From NCBI GenBank assembly GCA_964428485.1, contig CAYRYP010000065.1:1-7400 (forward strand): 7,400 nt of DNA. Reading direction: 5' to 3'. Positions within the stretch are counted from its first letter, which is position 1. Every line of letters begins with the position of its first letter. Shown here one piece after another: positions 5,951 through 7,400 of the stretch. This DNA is from CAZPAN01 sp964428485. Its GTDB lineage: Bacteria; Actinomycetota; Coriobacteriia; Coriobacteriales; CADBOM01. The notes beneath the pieces are model-generated. The model searched no databases. It saw nothing but the letters and a program-made list of their open reading frames with translations, and was not told where the DNA came from. The translations under genes and the position numbers were made by a program.

Positions 5951-6340
5951 ATGAAGGCAACTGTAATACACCGTTGCACCCATGTCCTCGACCTGGATAA
6001 AACGCTGGCCTTCTACAAGGAGGCCCTTGGTTTCGACGTGATCCACGCGTTCGGACCACCGGATGGCTCGTGGAGCAACACGTTTATCGGCAACGGTGAG
6101 GACCCCTTCGAGATAGAGCTTACCTGGAACAACGGTAGGACCGAGCCCTATAACAACGGCTCTGACGACACGCATCTGGCCGTTCAGGTCGATGATTTTG
6201 AGGAGGCACACGCCCTCCACGAGAAGATGGGATGCATCGTCTGTGAGAACGAGAGCCTTGGCGTCTACTTCATCGCGGATCCCGATGGTTGCTGGATAGA
6301 GATCCTTCCCCCGGTTCTGCCCGAGCCGAAGTTCGACTAG
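5951..6340 (+). CDS. gloA: Glyoxalase I-like metalloenzyme (VOC superfamily lactoylglutathione lyase)
   Basis: The 129-residue product is a single vicinal-oxygen-chelate protein. Glyoxalase I isomerises the hemithioacetal of methylglyoxal and a thiol, usually glutathione, as a dimer in the cytoplasm. Aligned by eye to E. coli GloA, all four metal ligands are present: His7, Glu56 in EIELTWN, His75 in THLAVQV, and Glu117 in DPDGCWIEIL. The LAFYKEALGF helix (19-28) is also typical. The ATG at 5951 gives the normal start of the family and is preceded by a purine-rich GGGGAAG (5941-5947). An in-frame ATG at 5912 would add 13 atypical residues and has no ribosome binding site. The gene is divergent from the HMA/ATPase pair across a control region with metal-sensor-like operators. 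The thiol partner is uncertain, since many anaerobes lack glutathione, so a related VOC function remains possible. Confidence 0.85.
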   Translation: MKATVIHRCTHVLDLDKTLAFYKEALGFDVIHAFGPPDGSWSNTFIGNGEDPFEIELTWNNGRTEPYNNGSDDTHLAVQVDDFEEAHALHEKMGCIVCENESLGVYFIADPDGCWIEILPPVLPEPKFD

Positions 6341-6349
6341 TCGTCATCG

Positions 6350-6399
6350 GGGTGGGGGAGCGCCCGCTGCTCTAGAGGTAGAGGTCGCGCTCCCCACCC
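6350..6399. terminator. GC-rich hairpin between convergent glyoxalase and hydG genes
   Basis: GGGTGGGGGAGCGC (6350-6363) pairs with GCGCTCCCCACCC (6387-6399), leaving one bulged G. The loop of 23 bases contains the hydG stop codon, and the right arm lies within the last codons of hydG. It starts ten bases after the glyoxalase stop. There is no clear T-run on either strand, so the terminator role rests on position and stem strength. Confidence 0.55.
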
Positions 6400-7400
6400 G
6401 AGATAATTCTTTCCACGCAGGCTGCGGTCCTCTCTCGTACGGAGTCCGAGGGGATCTTGCCTAGCTCCTCGTCGATGAGTCTCATGCCGATTTCGCGTGT
6501 TGTCTCCGAGGCGTAGTCGACCAGGTACTCCGAAAGTGTCATCAAGGCATTCGGATGGCAGCAGTTGAGTATCTGTCCTGCCTTGCACAGCTCCATGAAC
6601 CTGTCTCCCGTGCGACCCTGCCTATAGCATGCGGTGCAAAACGACGGGATGTGCCCGTTTTCCATCAGCCACTCCACTACCTCGTCGAGCGTGCGTTGGT
6701 CGCTCACGTCGAACTGTTCGGTATCGTGCGGGCGCTCAGGCTCCGTGTAGCCCCCCACTGAGGTGCGCGAACCTCCGCTGACCTGTGAGATTCCGACCTT
6801 GAGCGCCTTTGAGCGCACGTCGCTCGACTCCCTTGTAGAGATGATCATCCCCGTGTAGGGCACCGCGATTCTGATGCAGGCCATGATTTTGATGAAGGTT
6901 TCGTCGTCTATCGAGTTGTCGAACTCATCGGGGTCTATGTCGTCTGCGTGCTTGACGCGCGGCACGCTGATCGTGTGCGGCCCCACTCCGTATACCGCCT
7001 CCAGATGCTCGGCGTGCATCAGCAGTCCGGCGAATTCGTAGCGGTAGCTTTCCAGTCCAAACAGGACACCCAGGCCTACGTCGTCTATGCCACCCTCCAT
7101 CGCGCGGTCCATCGCTTCGGTATGGTAGGCGTAGTCGTGCTTGGGACCCGTGGGATGTAGGGCGAGATAATTCTCCTTGTGGTATGTCTCCTGGAACAGT
7201 ATGTAGGTGCCGATACCGGCATCTTTTAGCATGCGATACTCGTCCACGGTGGTCGCGGCGATGTTCACGTTGACCCTTCGTATCGAGCCGTTCTTGTGCT
7301 TTATCGAGTAGATGGTGTCGATGCACTCGAGGATGTATTCGATGGGGTTATTGACCGGATCCTCGCCGGCCTCGATGGCAAGGCGCTTGTGGCCCATGTT
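6372..7400 (-). CDS. hydG: [FeFe]-hydrogenase H-cluster maturase HydG, C-terminal part
   Basis: HydG is a radical SAM tyrosine lyase that splits tyrosine to p-cresol, CO and cyanide, building the Fe(CO)2(CN) units of the [FeFe]-hydrogenase H-cluster. The window holds the last 342 codons of a protein normally near 470 residues. Numbering from a methionine at 7397, motifs include ILFQETYHKENY (66-77), HPTGPKHDY (81-89), GLGVLFGLESYRYEF (108-122) and SQVSGGSRTSVGGY (204-217). The decisive motif is the C-terminal cluster site CX2CX22C at Cys254, Cys257 and Cys280, which separates HydG from the related thiamine enzyme ThiH. The N-terminal CX3CX2C radical SAM motif lies beyond the window edge. The codon before that methionine is also open, and family length shows the true start is upstream of the window, so the methionine is internal. 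The neighbouring glyoxalase gene converges on it and is not in its operon. Confidence 0.95.
   Translation of the reverse strand, partial: NMGHKRLAIEAGEDPVNNPIEYILECIDTIYSIKHKNGSIRRVNVNIAATTVDEYRMLKDAGIGTYILFQETYHKENYLALHPTGPKHDYAYHTEAMDRAMEGGIDDVGLGVLFGLESYRYEFAGLLMHAEHLEAVYGVGPHTISVPRVKHADDIDPDEFDNSIDDETFIKIMACIRIAVPYTGMIISTRESSDVRSKALKVGISQVSGGSRTSVGGYTEPERPHDTEQFDVSDQRTLDEVVEWLMENGHIPSFCTACYRQGRTGDRFMELCKAGQILNCCHPNALMTLSEYLVDYASETTREIGMRLIDEELGKIPSDSVRERTAACVERIISGGERDLYL

Noticed and set aside
6372..7397. hydG as a complete 341-residue protein starting at the methionine at 7397
   Set aside because: The frame continues to the window end, and the radical SAM cluster motif, always N-terminal to this part, is absent. 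The gene must extend beyond the window.

Overview
The window reads as chromosomal DNA from a GC-rich, probably strictly anaerobic bacterium. The lifestyle inference rests on hydG, a maturase for oxygen-sensitive [FeFe]-hydrogenase. The protein styles would suit an anaerobic actinobacterium such as a Coriobacteriia member, but that placement is a guess and other GC-rich anaerobes are possible. The run of ten Ns and the almost identical flanking sequence show that this is a draft, probably metagenomic, scaffold.

Region 1 (1-3471, + strand) is a branched-chain amino acid operon: the end of leuB, then ilvE, then cimA. ilvE has a clear AGGAGG ribosome binding site, and cimA overlaps the ilvE stop in an ATGA junction. 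CimA makes citramalate from pyruvate and acetyl-CoA, LeuB oxidises the beta-methylmalate made from it to 2-oxobutyrate, and IlvE performs the last transamination. The set points to threonine-independent isoleucine synthesis. The leuB part is broken by an assembly gap at 102-111. Its first 101 bases are repeated at 220-320 with four differences, all silent.

Region 2 (3472-3567) separates convergent genes and holds one strong and one weaker hairpin, probably a two-way terminator.

Region 3 (3568-5724, - strand) is a metal efflux pair: a 72-residue stand-alone heavy-metal-binding (HMA) protein followed by a 631-residue Zn/Cd/Pb-type P1B ATPase that has no HMA domain of its own.

Region 4 (5725-5950) is an AT-rich divergent control region and the most interesting part of the window. 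It has two copies of ATATGAA-N6-TTCATAT whose centres lie exactly 42 bp apart, an extra half-site, and a perfect TATAAT on each strand between them. This fits control by an ArsR/SmtB-type metal sensor, but no such regulator gene is in the window.

Region 5 (5951-6340, + strand) is a glyoxalase I-like gene with all four metal ligands. It faces away from the efflux pair and may share its control.

Region 6 (6350-7400) has a GC-rich hairpin between convergent genes and then the C-terminal 342 codons of hydG on the - strand, running off the window end. No tRNA, rRNA, CRISPR array or insertion sequence was seen.
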